Of a stretch of 64,000 nt of DNA, positions 32,201 through 41,380 are shown piece after piece (position 1 is the first letter of the stretch; each line of letters starts with the position of its first letter). The stretch covers positions 1 through 64,000 of the forward strand of contig JASAOM010001010.1 in NCBI GenBank assembly GCA_030849085.1. The letters run 5' to 3'. The notes under the pieces are model-generated. The model saw only the letters and a list, made by a program, of their open reading frames with translations, made no database searches and was not told the DNA's origin. The position numbers and the translations under genes are program-made. Origin of the DNA: Borovskyia barvae. Taxonomy: Eukaryota; Euglenozoa; Kinetoplastea; Trypanosomatida; Trypanosomatidae.

Positions 32201-35200
32201 GCACCGTCTTCCACATGCCAGCAACCTTGCGATCGTAAAAGCCTCCTTGTCCCATCAGCTGACGCAGTAGCTCGATCGGCGGGGATGCACCGAACACTTC
32301 TACGGCTGGCATGTTGAGGTCATCGATGAAGAGTACTACCGACTTTCCAGGTGCGGCCCCCAAAAGATTCTTCCGTTTCGGCTTGAGCTTTGCCTCGAGG
32401 AGCTCCTGTGTCCGTTCCGACGACGTCTGTGCACTGAACTGGAAAGTAACGAGGGAAAGCTGGAGCGCTTCCTTGTTGCGCTGCAGGCAATCAGCCATAA
32501 TGAACGTCTTGCCAACACCAGTCTGTCCATTGAAGAGGATGGGCTTCTTATACTGCAGTAGTGTCTGTGCGATGGTGCTATACCGCACCGTGTCGATGGT
32601 GGGCACCAGAATGTTAAAGTACGGCATGGTGGGGTCGTAGGTAAACTGTGGCACGAGCGACTCCCACGGAACCAGCAGCCGCGAAGAAAAGTTGATAGTG
32701 TAATCGTACACGCTGCCGTAATTGGGAAAGCGCACCACCGTCTCCAGCAATGTGCGACATAACGTATCGAAGCTCTCCATCGCTGCGTGGTCAACGTTGC
32801 CGCCGATGGACCACACGAAAGAGAAGGCAAAGAGGGCGTTACACATCTCGTTACGCTCGCGAAAGATCGGATCATCATGCTCCAGGGGTGTCGCACCCGC
32901 CGGGTCCGCCAGCAGCTGCACCTTGTTCACCTGCATCAAAGCCGTAAAAAGGTCACACAACGATTGAACGATGTTGATGTCGCCAGCACTCATCAGCGCG
33001 GCCGAGGAGGGTAGCTCGTTGAACCACGTCAGGCCCTTTTCCACGTAGTTGTCAAACAAGGACAAGACATAGGCGCGGCACTGCGGCTGCGCTCCGGCTG
33101 CCGCGAGTTTCGTTTCGCTCCATTTTCCCACCACAGCTCGCCACGGCAAATCCCCAGCATCGACATACACCATGCCGCACCGCGACACTGTTGCTGGCGA
33201 GGCCACAGCGAGGTCTGCTACCTCAAACAGCATATGTATCGTGTCAGGTAGTTTAATACGTTCGCCGCTGTCGAGGCAGAGAAGTTTACTATCGTCCAGC
33301 ACAGAGTTGAGCGACTCGATCCAAAGGGTGTCGACCGGCCCATCGAAGACCATCCAACGGTGATCCGAAGAGCCTTCGGAGGACCGCACGCAGTCTTTGG
33401 CGATAGCCGCCAACACACCATCCTTCCACTCATTCGTATTCACATCCAGCTGTCCGTACAGCTCGTGTAGCAAAACAGACTTGGGGTTGATAACAAACTC
33501 CTGCACGGGACGCGCCATGGGATTGGTGCTGCCCGCGGCAGATAGGTTCGTCAGCGCCTCGCCAATGCAGAGCCGCGCCTCCGTTTTTCCGCTTCCGGTG
33601 ACACCAACCAGCATAACGCCATGACGCACGATCAGCGTCTCGTAGAATTGTATCCCCTTCGTCACCCACTGCCCTGCATCGACCAACTTCTTCTGCGACA
33701 TGATGTGCTGCATCGCCGGCAGCAGCTCCTCATACTCACGTTCAGGAAAGCTGACGCCGGGAAAGAGATCCTGCATAATACCACGAAACAGTGGAATATC
33801 CTCGGCGACAAACTTTGGCACGTTCGAGTCGTTGCACGCCACGATGAGCGTGAGATCCTCGACGACGTCCGGCTGGGAACGCTTGAGATCACCAGCCATA
33901 ACGAGAATCGACTTGAGCGCGCGCATACCGAAGTCGTAGTGATCCTGCGGTGAAAGCTGCTCGGAGCTCAGCTTGTAGAGTTGCGTAATTTTGAGGGACA
34001 GATCATGCGCATTCTTGAATCCTTCCGAATACAGAATCACCTCGGCAATCATGCGGAAGTCTGGCGTCATGACGGCCACCGGCCGAAACAAGATCTTCAG
34101 GTTATCAGGCAGCTCTGTACGACCGGCGTAGCCGGGATTCATGGTGACGAACGCGCCATATGTGGGACGCACGCGCACGTTTGGTGTTCCTTGGAACGTG
34201 AACGTCTCCTGCGCGTTTTGGAGCGCCAGTTTTATTTCCAACAGCTGCGAGGCAATCACGGAGAGCACCTCGATATTAATGCGGTTGAACTCGTCGAGGC
34301 AGGCCCAAGCGCCTGTTTGAATGAGCCCGGAGAAGAACTTTTCCATCATTTTGTACGTCACACCATCGGAGCAGTTGTAGACAATGCACTGCCGCGCCAA
34401 GTTCTTCGCCAAGTCTTTCACCGTCTCTGTCTTGCCAGTGCCAGCCGGCCCGGCTGGCGACGCGCCAAGGTGCAGCTTCAGAGCACCGGTAACCGTCATG
34501 TAGATGCGGTCGGTCAGCGGCGTAATGACCAAACGACCTTGCGCACCAAGGTATTCGTAACCATACACGAAGCGCGAGTTGTTCTGCCGAATAAACACCG
34601 TCCCGTTGTCTTCAGCGTCTTTTTCCCAATACACGCGCAGCTGCTTCGTCCAGCCGAACTCCTTTGACTCTACCACACCACTGGCACACATCTCTTCCAC
34701 TAGGTCGCGGCCGTGTACATCGATCGTGATGATGGTAGAGAGCAGCACGCGCTGCACTTTCGACAAGTTCCGAGCTGTCAGCTCCGCCAAAACCTCAAGG
34801 TTGCGGCGTTGCTCGTCCCGGAGGCGCAGCATCAGCTGCGGCGACTCGGGCTTATCCAGTGCTTCCTCGACGCTGCGTGTCCAGAGGAGCTGCTCCACAA
34901 TCAGCACCAGCTGCACCGGATGCTGAAACATCCAGTCGGTGCGGTCCACGCGGGCTTCGTAGTCTTCCAGGCTGAGTTGTGCGCGGTACCGCAGTGTGGC
35001 GAACATCTCCCGCTCCAGCAGGTCCATCCATACCTCTACTGGTCCTCGTGCTTTGATGCCTTGGTGGCTCAGCTCCACCCTCTCCCCTTCCATGGAGTTG
35101 AGATGTGTGATGTCGTTCTGTGGTGAGAAACTGAGGGACTTGATGCCGTCAAACATCTTTAGCATGTGCGGCATCATCAATTCCGGTGTCTTGACCTTAG

Positions 35201-38200
35201 CGAGAAGGTCCAGAAGGTCATCGTTACTGAGGAAGTAGAATCGGGGAAAGGCGCGTCGCTTCTCTTCCAGTTTTCGTTCTAAGCTCGCCAAAACCTTTTC
35301 CAACTCTTTGATGTAGGTCTCAAGGTCATACTGCAGTGTCCGACCACCGCCCGTCGCCACTTCAGCACTATCAAAGGAAGGGGGATTGATGAGAAGGCTA
35401 CGGTAGGCGGTGGGCAGATCGTGAGCCTTGCGCATCAGGTCGCGGTAGAAGCGGTCTACCTTCTCAAATCTCTGCGCATCATCCTTCCACTGGCTGCGTA
35501 TTTCCACGGAGGAGAAGATATTCTCCAGATAAATCCAGTTGCGCTGCAGTTCCACCCATTTTTCTAACGTTTCTAGCATATACTTGAGACGGTTCTCCCA
35601 CCGGTCCACTTGAGAGCGCAGCACGCCCTGGCAGTGCTTGCTGCTACCGATGGTAGCAATGGCAACAGCGGAGTCATCGAGCAACGTGGTGATGTCTTCC
35701 ACAGACGAGCCAACCAGCGTGAAGACGTCCTTGCTATCCTTGTGCGCGTGAAACTGAAACTCGGCGGCTGGTTTGGGACCACCACCGTTCCATGCCGCGT
35801 TGACCTTGTCGATCTGTCGTTGCAGCTTGTCTTCCTCTGTCGCGGACGCGCTCACGGCGAGTAGCTCGTCTCGATATTTGAGAATGTTGTGCTGGAGGAG
35901 CATGCCAATAGTAAACTGGTTGGCCCACTCACTGAGGGGTTTGACGGTGGGAGTGGTGGTGTCCGCCACGGGGCCCACGATCACCGAGATTTTTGCATGA
36001 TGCTCCGACTTGAGGGCTGGGTTTGTGAGGGCCTGCAAAATGGGGAGCAGCTGACGCCACTCCTCCACGCTAGCTTTCAATTTGGGCACGGCGGCGTTGC
36101 TCGCCAGCTTCGAGGAGACTTGTTTCACCAAGGTGGTGTACTTCTGTACGACCTCCTGCACCGCTGCTACATCGAGTTGGTCAAACGGAACCGCATGTGT
36201 CTCCTCTGTGAAGGCGTTCCAGTCGCCGATGCCGGTCCAGAGCTTCGCCTTGATGCTTACGTCATTCAGCATCTCGGTCATTACCTCCACAACGGTCTCC
36301 TCTGCACCGATCTCGATCTGGAACTCCCGTAACTTTTTCTCTCGAGCAGCGATGCCTTCCGCCTCTTTGAGCAGCGCTTGCATGTACGCGTGGGCCTCCG
36401 CGACGTCTGCCTCACCAGACATGACGATGGGTTGTCCGGCACGATCGTAGACAGACTCGATACGTCGACGCAGCTGGTCCATCTCTTCATCAATGCTACG
36501 ACTGAAGAACCGCTGCTGAGCCTCCTTGCTATCCTCCGTCGTCTGCAACAGCGTGCGCAACTTATCGAACTGTGGCCGTGTGCCGCTGCGGTACGTCTCA
36601 TCATCTTCCTCGTTCACGTTGATCTTTTCCTCTTGCAGGAGGGCAAAAAGTTCTCGCACGACGTCGTACGATGTAGCGATGTCATCGAAGGAGGTCTCGA
36701 GTGCGTTGCAGTAGTCGAGGTACTTGACGTAGTGCTCGATCGTCTTGGGGGTCGCCGCCAGATACGTGGTGCGCTCCTGCAGTTCCTTCAGCAGCGTCTC
36801 ATTGCGTCGACGGGCGATCATGGGCAACGCAGTGTGAAAGATCTCCAGACACCGCACGGGGCTGGGCGTGAAAAATTCACGCAATCCCTCTGTCCACATG
36901 CGCATCATGCCAACATCATGATTGTTGGGGATGGTGGACGAGATGGACTCCATCTGTGTCTTGTACATGACTAGCTGCTCTCGAAAGAACTGCAGCGTCT
37001 CATCGTTCTCCAGCAGCGTCTCCAGTCGCAGCTGCTCGTTCTTAATGTACATATCTCTGAACACCTCGAAGGTGCTCGAGTACTGGTGCATTTTGGAGAA
37101 GGCGTTGGCCAGGACCCCGTGGATAGCCGCCACATCTTGCTTGTAGCTCTCTTCCACCGTGACCATCTCCGCCACATCAGGGCCAGCTCCCACAGTGTCG
37201 TTCCCCAGCTCGTCCTGCGCGTTGCTGGTGTAGATGAGAAACGAGTTGAGCGAAGTGAGGCGCGGAATAACACCGACGGCGCGCATAAAATCGCTCACCG
37301 TGTCCTCGATGGATTCACGGATCTGTGCAGCAGAGGGCACCAGTTCGATCGCTTGCGGACCCGCGCTGAAGACCACTTCCACGTTCCAGAGTGGCCCGGT
37401 GAAGACCGCGTTCGCAGCAGCGGACGCAGCCGCCCCACGTCGAGACTTCTCCGTCATCAGCGCAGCTGTGTTCACGGTTGCTGTATTCGCAGCCTCCAAG
37501 TCGTGCCGCAGGTGCGAAACTGCCTTCGCCGCGAGCCCGGTCAGGCACTCCACTACGAGGTAGTCGCAGAGCTTGATAAAAGCTGTAAGACGCCGGCACA
37601 TCGTCTTTCGTTGCGTGAGCTCGATGTAAGACGGCTGCTCCTGCGTGCCAAGTTCGCGAATGTCAAGCACCTTACGCTTCTGCGGATCGGCATCCTCGTA
37701 GAGCAACTTCTGCCGCTCTCTCTCAAGCTGCCAGGTGAACATGGTAGTCTTGCACGCCTGCTCCACGTGGTCGCGAATGCGCTTCATCATTCCCTCCAGC
37801 CGTCGCCTCTTCTCCTGCAGGTGCGTCCGAAGTAGATTGATGTACACCTCCAGCGTGCAGGTCTCCGTGCTAGCCTGATAGAGATCTTCGGAGGCAGAAG
37901 TTTCCAAGCAAATATTGCGTACTGCCTGAACGGCACCCGAGAGATGGGGATGCGCGGTGAAGAGATGCGTCGATAAGAACTGCCTGCTGTTCGTTGTCGC
38001 ACTACGTCGCACCAAGTTGCGCCACAAAATGAAATTTCGCCAGCGCTTGTATTCGCTGAATACCGGCAGTTCTCGAATCGCGTGGAAGATGCGGCACTCC
38101 CGCTCCCACTTGGGCAGCTCGATGAACTCTGCACCGCCCTCCGTAAAGTGCGTCACCCCTGTGGCGGAGACAGTGTAATAGTTGCTCCCCTGCGCCTCTG

Positions 38201-38942
38201 TACGCGCTAACGGCTGTAAATCGTAGGGGTTCAGCGGATCGCGTAGACCGCGAGGACGCATCACGAGGTACACGAACTCATTGGGAGAGTTGGAGGTAGA
38301 TTTGTGGAAGCATGGCAACGTGGCCAGAGCACGCATCGCCGCACTCTCGGCGGTGGAGGGAATCAGAGTCCCGTCTGGGAGTGCGGTGGCATTGGGACTT
38401 GATTCATAACCCTCCTTCACGGTTTTCCTTACCAACGGCGGCGTCTGCTTCGACGCTACCGCCGGAGGAGCGCCACGGGTAGGCCGTGAGGCAACCGATC
38501 TGGGCTTGCTCGAGGCAGAGAACACCTCCTTTAGCTCAGCGTCCGTGTGGCTCGGTGGCTTGAAGATCTGTAGTGAGTTCACCATGCGTGTCTCGCCGCG
38601 ATGACGGGTGGAGGCGGCAGGATCGCTCTTGCTCACTGTGGCGGCGGGCTCCGTAGGTGGGTGTGGCACCAGCTTGGAGCTCGGCGGTTGGCATTGAGTC
38701 AGGCGATTAGGCACCCCGACCAGCGCGCCGCTGGCAAGGCCGTCGCTATAAAGCCGTGCGGATAAGGGATTCACTGATCCGCAGGCATCAGCCACATCCT
38801 TCGAAATGTGAGCCGGATTGCGCTGGGTGGCCTCTAGCTTCGCACGCTTCGAGACAGGCATCGGCGCCGAAGCCGCAAACGACGCGGCATTGGTCGAACG
38901 CACGTTGGCCTGCGGCGAGCCCCGCTTCGAATCTGAGAACAT
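26256..38942 (-). CDS. Axonemal dynein heavy chain, probably single-headed inner-arm type
   Basis: 4228 aa, intronless. Motor subunit that moves along doublet microtubules of the flagellum. The tail (1 to about 1450) is followed by six AAA+ modules. P-loops: AAA1 GPAGTGKT at 1498-1505 with Walker B ACLDEFNRI, AAA2 GVTGSGKT near 1778, AAA3 GQTGVGKT near 2138 with FIDDLNMP, AAA4 GVGGSGKR near 2503. The antiparallel coiled-coil stalk and microtubule-binding tip lie at about 2730-3040. AAA5/AAA6 and a C-terminal domain ending AACVCALNQ follow. Length and the AAA1 segment around YKMMEKFFSGLIQTGAW fit single-headed inner-arm dyneins (DNAH6/DNAH1/DNAH3-like) more than outer-arm or cytoplasmic ones; the subtype is tentative. 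The first about 180 residues are low in complexity with a basic patch SKRAKLEATQ. The ATG at 38942 is first after an acceptor AG at 39114-39115. Confidence 0.96.
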   Translation of the reverse strand: MFSDSKRGSPQANVRSTNAASFAASAPMPVSKRAKLEATQRNPAHISKDVADACGSVNPLSARLYSDGLASGALVGVPNRLTQCQPPSSKLVPHPPTEPAATVSKSDPAASTRHRGETRMVNSLQIFKPPSHTDAELKEVFSASSKPRSVASRPTRGAPPAVASKQTPPLVRKTVKEGYESSPNATALPDGTLIPSTAESAAMRALATLPCFHKSTSNSPNEFVYLVMRPRGLRDPLNPYDLQPLARTEAQGSNYYTVSATGVTHFTEGGAEFIELPKWERECRIFHAIRELPVFSEYKRWRNFILWRNLVRRSATTNSRQFLSTHLFTAHPHLSGAVQAVRNICLETSASEDLYQASTETCTLEVYINLLRTHLQEKRRRLEGMMKRIRDHVEQACKTTMFTWQLERERQKLLYEDADPQKRKVLDIRELGTQEQPSYIELTQRKTMCRRLTAFIKLCDYLVVECLTGLAAKAVSHLRHDLEAANTATVNTAALMTEKSRRGAAASAAANAVFTGPLWNVEVVFSAGPQAIELVPSAAQIRESIEDTVSDFMRAVGVIPRLTSLNSFLIYTSNAQDELGNDTVGAGPDVAEMVTVEESYKQDVAAIHGVLANAFSKMHQYSSTFEVFRDMYIKNEQLRLETLLENDETLQFFREQLVMYKTQMESISSTIPNNHDVGMMRMWTEGLREFFTPSPVRCLEIFHTALPMIARRRNETLLKELQERTTYLAATPKTIEHYVKYLDYCNALETSFDDIATSYDVVRELFALLQEEKINVNEEDDETYRSGTRPQFDKLRTLLQTTEDSKEAQQRFFSRSIDEEMDQLRRRIESVYDRAGQPIVMSGEADVAEAHAYMQALLKEAEGIAAREKKLREFQIEIGAEETVVEVMTEMLNDVSIKAKLWTGIGDWNAFTEETHAVPFDQLDVAAVQEVVQKYTTLVKQVSSKLASNAAVPKLKASVEEWRQLLPILQALTNPALKSEHHAKISVIVGPVADTTTPTVKPLSEWANQFTIGMLLQHNILKYRDELLAVSASATEEDKLQRQIDKVNAAWNGGGPKPAAEFQFHAHKDSKDVFTLVGSSVEDITTLLDDSAVAIATIGSSKHCQGVLRSQVDRWENRLKYMLETLEKWVELQRNWIYLENIFSSVEIRSQWKDDAQRFEKVDRFYRDLMRKAHDLPTAYRSLLINPPSFDSAEVATGGGRTLQYDLETYIKELEKVLASLERKLEEKRRAFPRFYFLSNDDLLDLLAKVKTPELMMPHMLKMFDGIKSLSFSPQNDITHLNSMEGERVELSHQGIKARGPVEVWMDLLEREMFATLRYRAQLSLEDYEARVDRTDWMFQHPVQLVLIVEQLLWTRSVEEALDKPESPQLMLRLRDEQRRNLEVLAELTARNLSKVQRVLLSTIITIDVHGRDLVEEMCASGVVESKEFGWTKQLRVYWEKDAEDNGTVFIRQNNSRFVYGYEYLGAQGRLVITPLTDRIYMTVTGALKLHLGASPAGPAGTGKTETVKDLAKNLARQCIVYNCSDGVTYKMMEKFFSGLIQTGAWACLDEFNRINIEVLSVIASQLLEIKLALQNAQETFTFQGTPNVRVRPTYGAFVTMNPGYAGRTELPDNLKILFRPVAVMTPDFRMIAEVILYSEGFKNAHDLSLKITQLYKLSSEQLSPQDHYDFGMRALKSILVMAGDLKRSQPDVVEDLTLIVACNDSNVPKFVAEDIPLFRGIMQDLFPGVSFPEREYEELLPAMQHIMSQKKLVDAGQWVTKGIQFYETLIVRHGVMLVGVTGSGKTEARLCIGEALTNLSAAGSTNPMARPVQEFVINPKSVLLHELYGQLDVNTNEWKDGVLAAIAKDCVRSSEGSSDHRWMVFDGPVDTLWIESLNSVLDDSKLLCLDSGERIKLPDTIHMLFEVADLAVASPATVSRCGMVYVDAGDLPWRAVVGKWSETKLAAAGAQPQCRAYVLSLFDNYVEKGLTWFNELPSSAALMSAGDINIVQSLCDLFTALMQVNKVQLLADPAGATPLEHDDPIFRERNEMCNALFAFSFVWSIGGNVDHAAMESFDTLCRTLLETVVRFPNYGSVYDYTINFSSRLLVPWESLVPQFTYDPTMPYFNILVPTIDTVRYSTIAQTLLQYKKPILFNGQTGVGKTFIMADCLQRNKEALQLSLVTFQFSAQTSSERTQELLEAKLKPKRKNLLGAAPGKSVVLFIDDLNMPAVEVFGASPPIELLRQLMGQGGFYDRKVAGMWKTVQDVTVVSACGPPEGGRNPITARLTRLFHLLQVATLTDDSMKRIFGSILNGFLDAKNFSRDVKSVAPSLVMASVDVFNIIRDALRPRPTTPHYTFNLRDLSKVFQGMTQVIPRVCRDISAFVRLWMHEVMRCFYDRLATAEDRRYFIEEVLTEVASRIQPGVAESLATTPLLWADFTRFGSAEKVYEEVSDAQKLAQTLGEYQDDYNSTVALAKPNEASGGDSTVQASQLGLVFFKDHCEHIARIIRILRQPRGNVLLVGVGGSGKRSLTRLASFIGGCRIFETSVGKGYNMNDFHEFLLEVYTYAGVKHEPCVLLLSDNQIVVEAMLEDVNNILNSGEVPSLFNAEEREKRVNACIEAALQHGITSREEIYNFFINRVRDNMHVALCMSPVGDQFRTRCRQFPSLTNCCSVDWFDEWPREALEGVARKLLQDMAEVVPGGFYEKLPQLCVDIHAGTTEMAQQYYDELRRRYYITPTSYLEFIETYKALLLSRRNRVESQLAQVENGTEKMRETEETITKMKAEIEVKRPLLEKASEETQAVVADLKVRQAKAAEVQVQVRSQQESATVQQYEASKIAAEANARLAEAKPIIDKAKAALDTIQASDLNELRSFANPPSAVLKTTQACMTMFEPKEFNGAWSGNMDWKGAREFLSHRPLLDMIRGYPTDNVKPTILQRVQKFISDPEFTVEVCSSKGSQTCGSLCAWVHAVNEYSKVVKEVAPMRQAAAEAEQHLAETNAKLHAAQQQLIEVEKELSDLEKRYQSSVTKKNDLEKGLQLCINRLRNAETLSGSLKSEGARWTENIKLLSAQLSALPLQVFMASACVAYFGAFTPAFRERLISLWSEKLVRCEVDVEGFSLLNVLGDPVDTLNWQVNGLPSDETSTENAIMAMLSTAPRRWPLFIDPQEQAIKWLLRQFQHMQTASGSGAAASKNRNMLRVIKLTDPTWMRTLESQIRLGGVVIIDDIGESLDPALEPLISRRLFASEGGGLQIQLTPQSGPIDYNPNFRLFLCSKLPNPVYLPDISTRVTLLNFTVTMEGLSEQMLGEVVSIEQRSMEEEKNSIIQRISQGQRRLKTIEESILERLQSTKGNILDDEDLIHELQSAQSNAEVISRSQAEANEKMATISTAREKYRSVAVRAALLFFVLADVGRMDPMYQYSLQYFVKLVQHEIEGTTKPPGYTESDPSMLSSHLQAVINAVTTSTYTQICRGLFNRDKTILSLLMATAIARHDGVIAEEEWQYFVRASAFIASELPPLMPSLSTWMSRLKWELAEALSRTVVAFRDLVISLETEPEAWRAYVQSDAPHTATLPSEWQTRLNLFQRVLLIRCFREEKLFFALSDYVQRTMGPEFIEAPPMNLSRTLKDSSTHTPIIFILSQGADPMEALQSLSKAEGRDLQYVSLGQGQAENAKRLIANCRKSGAWALLQNCHLSQTFMPELSAIVASLQPGAAGAAEIHKNFRLWLTSMPTDFFPVFVLQSSVKLTNEPPTGLRANMLRCFGELTPQEYEMFSDDVVIGTEPKGRAFKKLVYGLCFFHSVVLERRKFGPLGWNVKYEWNDTDFHVSKQWLRLFFEEQESIPWESLEYIIGQINYGGRVTDPQDRGTLITILRNYLCPRILQEGHRFCETGEYSVPASGTLNEAQEHIRAMSLTDAPAVFGMHENANLRYQLQTSEYILTKIVSIQPRLVGTAGGSGPTPEEEVRRKCQDFEATLPPPLTKEEAGPRTFTTLANGLPNSMSTVLAHELVKYNKLLDKIRQTLLDMQKALKGLTVLSADLDAMYSSFLADQVPQLWTTVSYASLKPLGAWYRDLLARVQFIRSWVQKGEPVAFWIGGFFNPSAFMTGVYQAFARAESVSVDKLGFRYQVLNIGPEAIATGPSRGCYVYGIQTDAWRWDAGRRVMADSLPGEPYAELPPVHFLPEASHVKADDVHSVPLYRTTIRAGIISSLGASSNYVLSIEVPSADGSDYWLLKGAACVCALNQ

Positions 38943-39113
38943 GACAGGTAGGTACCAAGAAACGGCGAGAGAGAGAAAGAACGAGAATTCACTCAGCTTT
39001 CCAGCGGCTACTCAGCGACGAGTCGACGGAGGTTGTGAGTCGACGAGGCTGAGAAGGTTCGCTCTCCACGTCTTGGCTATCGCTGACTTTCCGACCTCAC
39101 CTCTCGCAGCAGC

Positions 39114-39160
39114 CTGTAAGGAGAGAAGCAAGAGTGGAAGGGAGAAAAAAGCAAGAAGAG
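39114..39160 (-). promoter_or_regulatory. Candidate trans-splice acceptor, dynein gene
   Basis: A classic arrangement on the minus strand: a long T/C tract (about 39121-39160) ending TCCTTACAG, with AG at 39114-39115. No ATG occurs in the 171-nt 5' UTR before 38942. A second tract at about 38960-38990 has no AG before the start codon. Confidence 0.7.
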
Positions 39161-40438
39161 AGACCAGTTACGTCCCCTGTCAAAGCTGGAGCTCACACGT
39201 GGCACAAACGTAAACACCGAGCAGTCTTTTCGGATTTCTCTACAGCCCTGGGGTCGATCCCCTGCAGGTTGAGGGGGAGAGGAGGCGAAGAGCGACAGCC
39301 TACGCCGCTTGAAACAGTTGCCTTCGGTAGAGATGTCCAGTGAGGTCCTCTCGATCGCACAGCAGCACGTGAGAATCAGCTAAACCACCAGTGTAAAGGG
39401 GTGAAGGGACCGGAGCGTACGAAGGAAAGGGGTTTTACGTGTCGCTTATACCGGCGTTTTGTACTCCTCCTCCTTTGTTGGGTGTGCGTGCGCGTGACAA
39501 GAAGACGGAGAGGTGGAGGCCGAATCCACGTCCTGCCTTCTCTCTTGTCAGCGACTTCCTGCTTCTCCGGTGATGATTCCTTTTTTGTGCTGTTGCTCCG
39601 TCCCTTTCCGAGACCCTCCTGTTCTGCACGACCTTGCTCAAGGCAGATGAATGGAGCGAACTTTGCTCCTGTAGGGGGGGGGAGAAGAGACTTCGACTTA
39701 TGTTGGGTCACTTTCCGCTGCCACTTCTCCAACACACAGAAAATAACTGATGCACTTCAACCCACGGGTAGGGACGGGTTCGTGTGGCTGATCTTCTTTT
39801 TCGTTGAGTTGAGTGCGCGCGTGGTTGTGTGTAAGCGCCCGTAGCACTGCCCAGGGGTGGGGAGGAGGACGGCACGAGAGGGAAGGCGGACAGACATCCG
39901 TTGGACCAACACATCGAGCAAGACCCGATAGAAAACGCCAAGAAAGAAGCAAAAGAAAGCGGTGCGTGCGTCAGAAGGGAGAAGAGTAAGCGAAAGAGAA
40001 GAAACCCAGAATTGAAAATAAAAGGGAGAGAAAGGAGTACACTTGATAGAGATGGAAGGAGATCAACGAAGGACGAGCATCACATGGGCAAAGCAAACGA
40101 TAGCTTCGGGGAGCTCCCCTCTTCCCCGTAAAAAGAGAGATAGGCTCAACACTATCTCACAGGAGAATACCCCGGAGGAGCAGCTACACACCTGTGGATG
40201 CGTAGCTGAAGGATCTCGAGGGGACGGAGAAGAAGGAAAGGAGGGGGAGCAGAAAGGGGGGCGGGTCCGTGCACATCGGGAAATCCTAGAGCACACCGTG
40301 TGGCTACGGTGCAGACTCCCCTCGCCCCCGCATCAGTGACAACACATCTTTACCGTGACTTTCCTACATTTTTATTGCACATACCATCGTATCGCCGTAC
40401 AAGAAAAAGAAAAGAGAGGGGAAAGGAAGGATTGGGGA

Positions 40439-40450
40439 GGGGGGGGGGGG
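40439..40450. repeat. Poly-G run (12 G)
   Basis: Homopolymer on the plus strand in the spacer. Confidence 0.85.
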
Positions 40451-41380
40451 CGAAGAAGCCCGATGACAGGTCACCCGAGAGGGTATGATGTGGGAGGGCA
40501 GAAGAAGAAGGAGGTGAAGGAGGAGCAGGCGCCGCTCCCTTCAAGGTCTGTTCATGGTCCTCCGGCGATCACTGGGTGCGCCGCAACTTTCCATTCAAGA
40601 CCCCGTGGCGCAAGCATACATCCTCCCTGTTGAGCCTTTTCTTCCAGCAATGCATCCCAAAATGGCTTTTACATGGTGATAAATGAAGAAAAAAGAAAAG
40701 GAATGAAGTTGAGGATTTTTCTTTGTCGGGGATTTTCTGTAGGAAAGGGAAACCCTTCCGTTTTGGTTCTTTGATCGTTATTCAACTTCTTCGGTCAGCG
40801 AGAGAACAGAGAGGAGAAGGAGGTGCGCGTGGGTAGTGGGGAGGGGGAGGCTGAGGGCAAAGGACGCGTTGGATACACACATCTTCTGGGCAACGTCGCG
40901 TCCTTTTTATGCACGGTAATCTCCTCGCTAACAGCCATCCTCTCTCTCTCCCCACAACTTATTCGTCGATAATGTATACATGTAGTACAACGATACATGC
41001 TCACCTTACCAAAGCGTCGGACGCGACGAGAGCCTAAATTAGACTAACCATTGGCTTAGGCAAAGCAAAAAAAAAGCAGGAACACAGGAGGAGCAAGGAG
41101 GAGAGAGGGAGAGAGCAAGCGGGAAGGGGGGGGGATAATGGATGAGGGGAGGCCCTCTTCTATTCTCTTTTCGCCCCTTCGTGTCCTCTCGTTTGCGTGC
41201 GTGCCTGGAATCACCACGTCGAATCACCCCTCAGAAGCCGCACCAATCTGCTGCTGTCTCCCACCTTCGTCTCCCATGCATACGTGCCTCCGCGTGTCCA
41301 AGAGAGCTGAGGCGCACGCGGCAAGCGCATAGAAGGCCCGTACAGTAGATAAAAAACAAAAGCATGAGCACATGTCGAAC

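Larger units (their letters stand above)
38943..41380 (-). other. Long spacer (2.4 kb)
   Basis: No supported gene. Contains the dynein acceptor, a poly-G run at 40439-40450 and purine-rich plus-strand blocks, and should hold the 3' UTR of the 383-aa gene's downstream neighbourhood. Frames seen on either strand have no family features. Confidence 0.5.
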
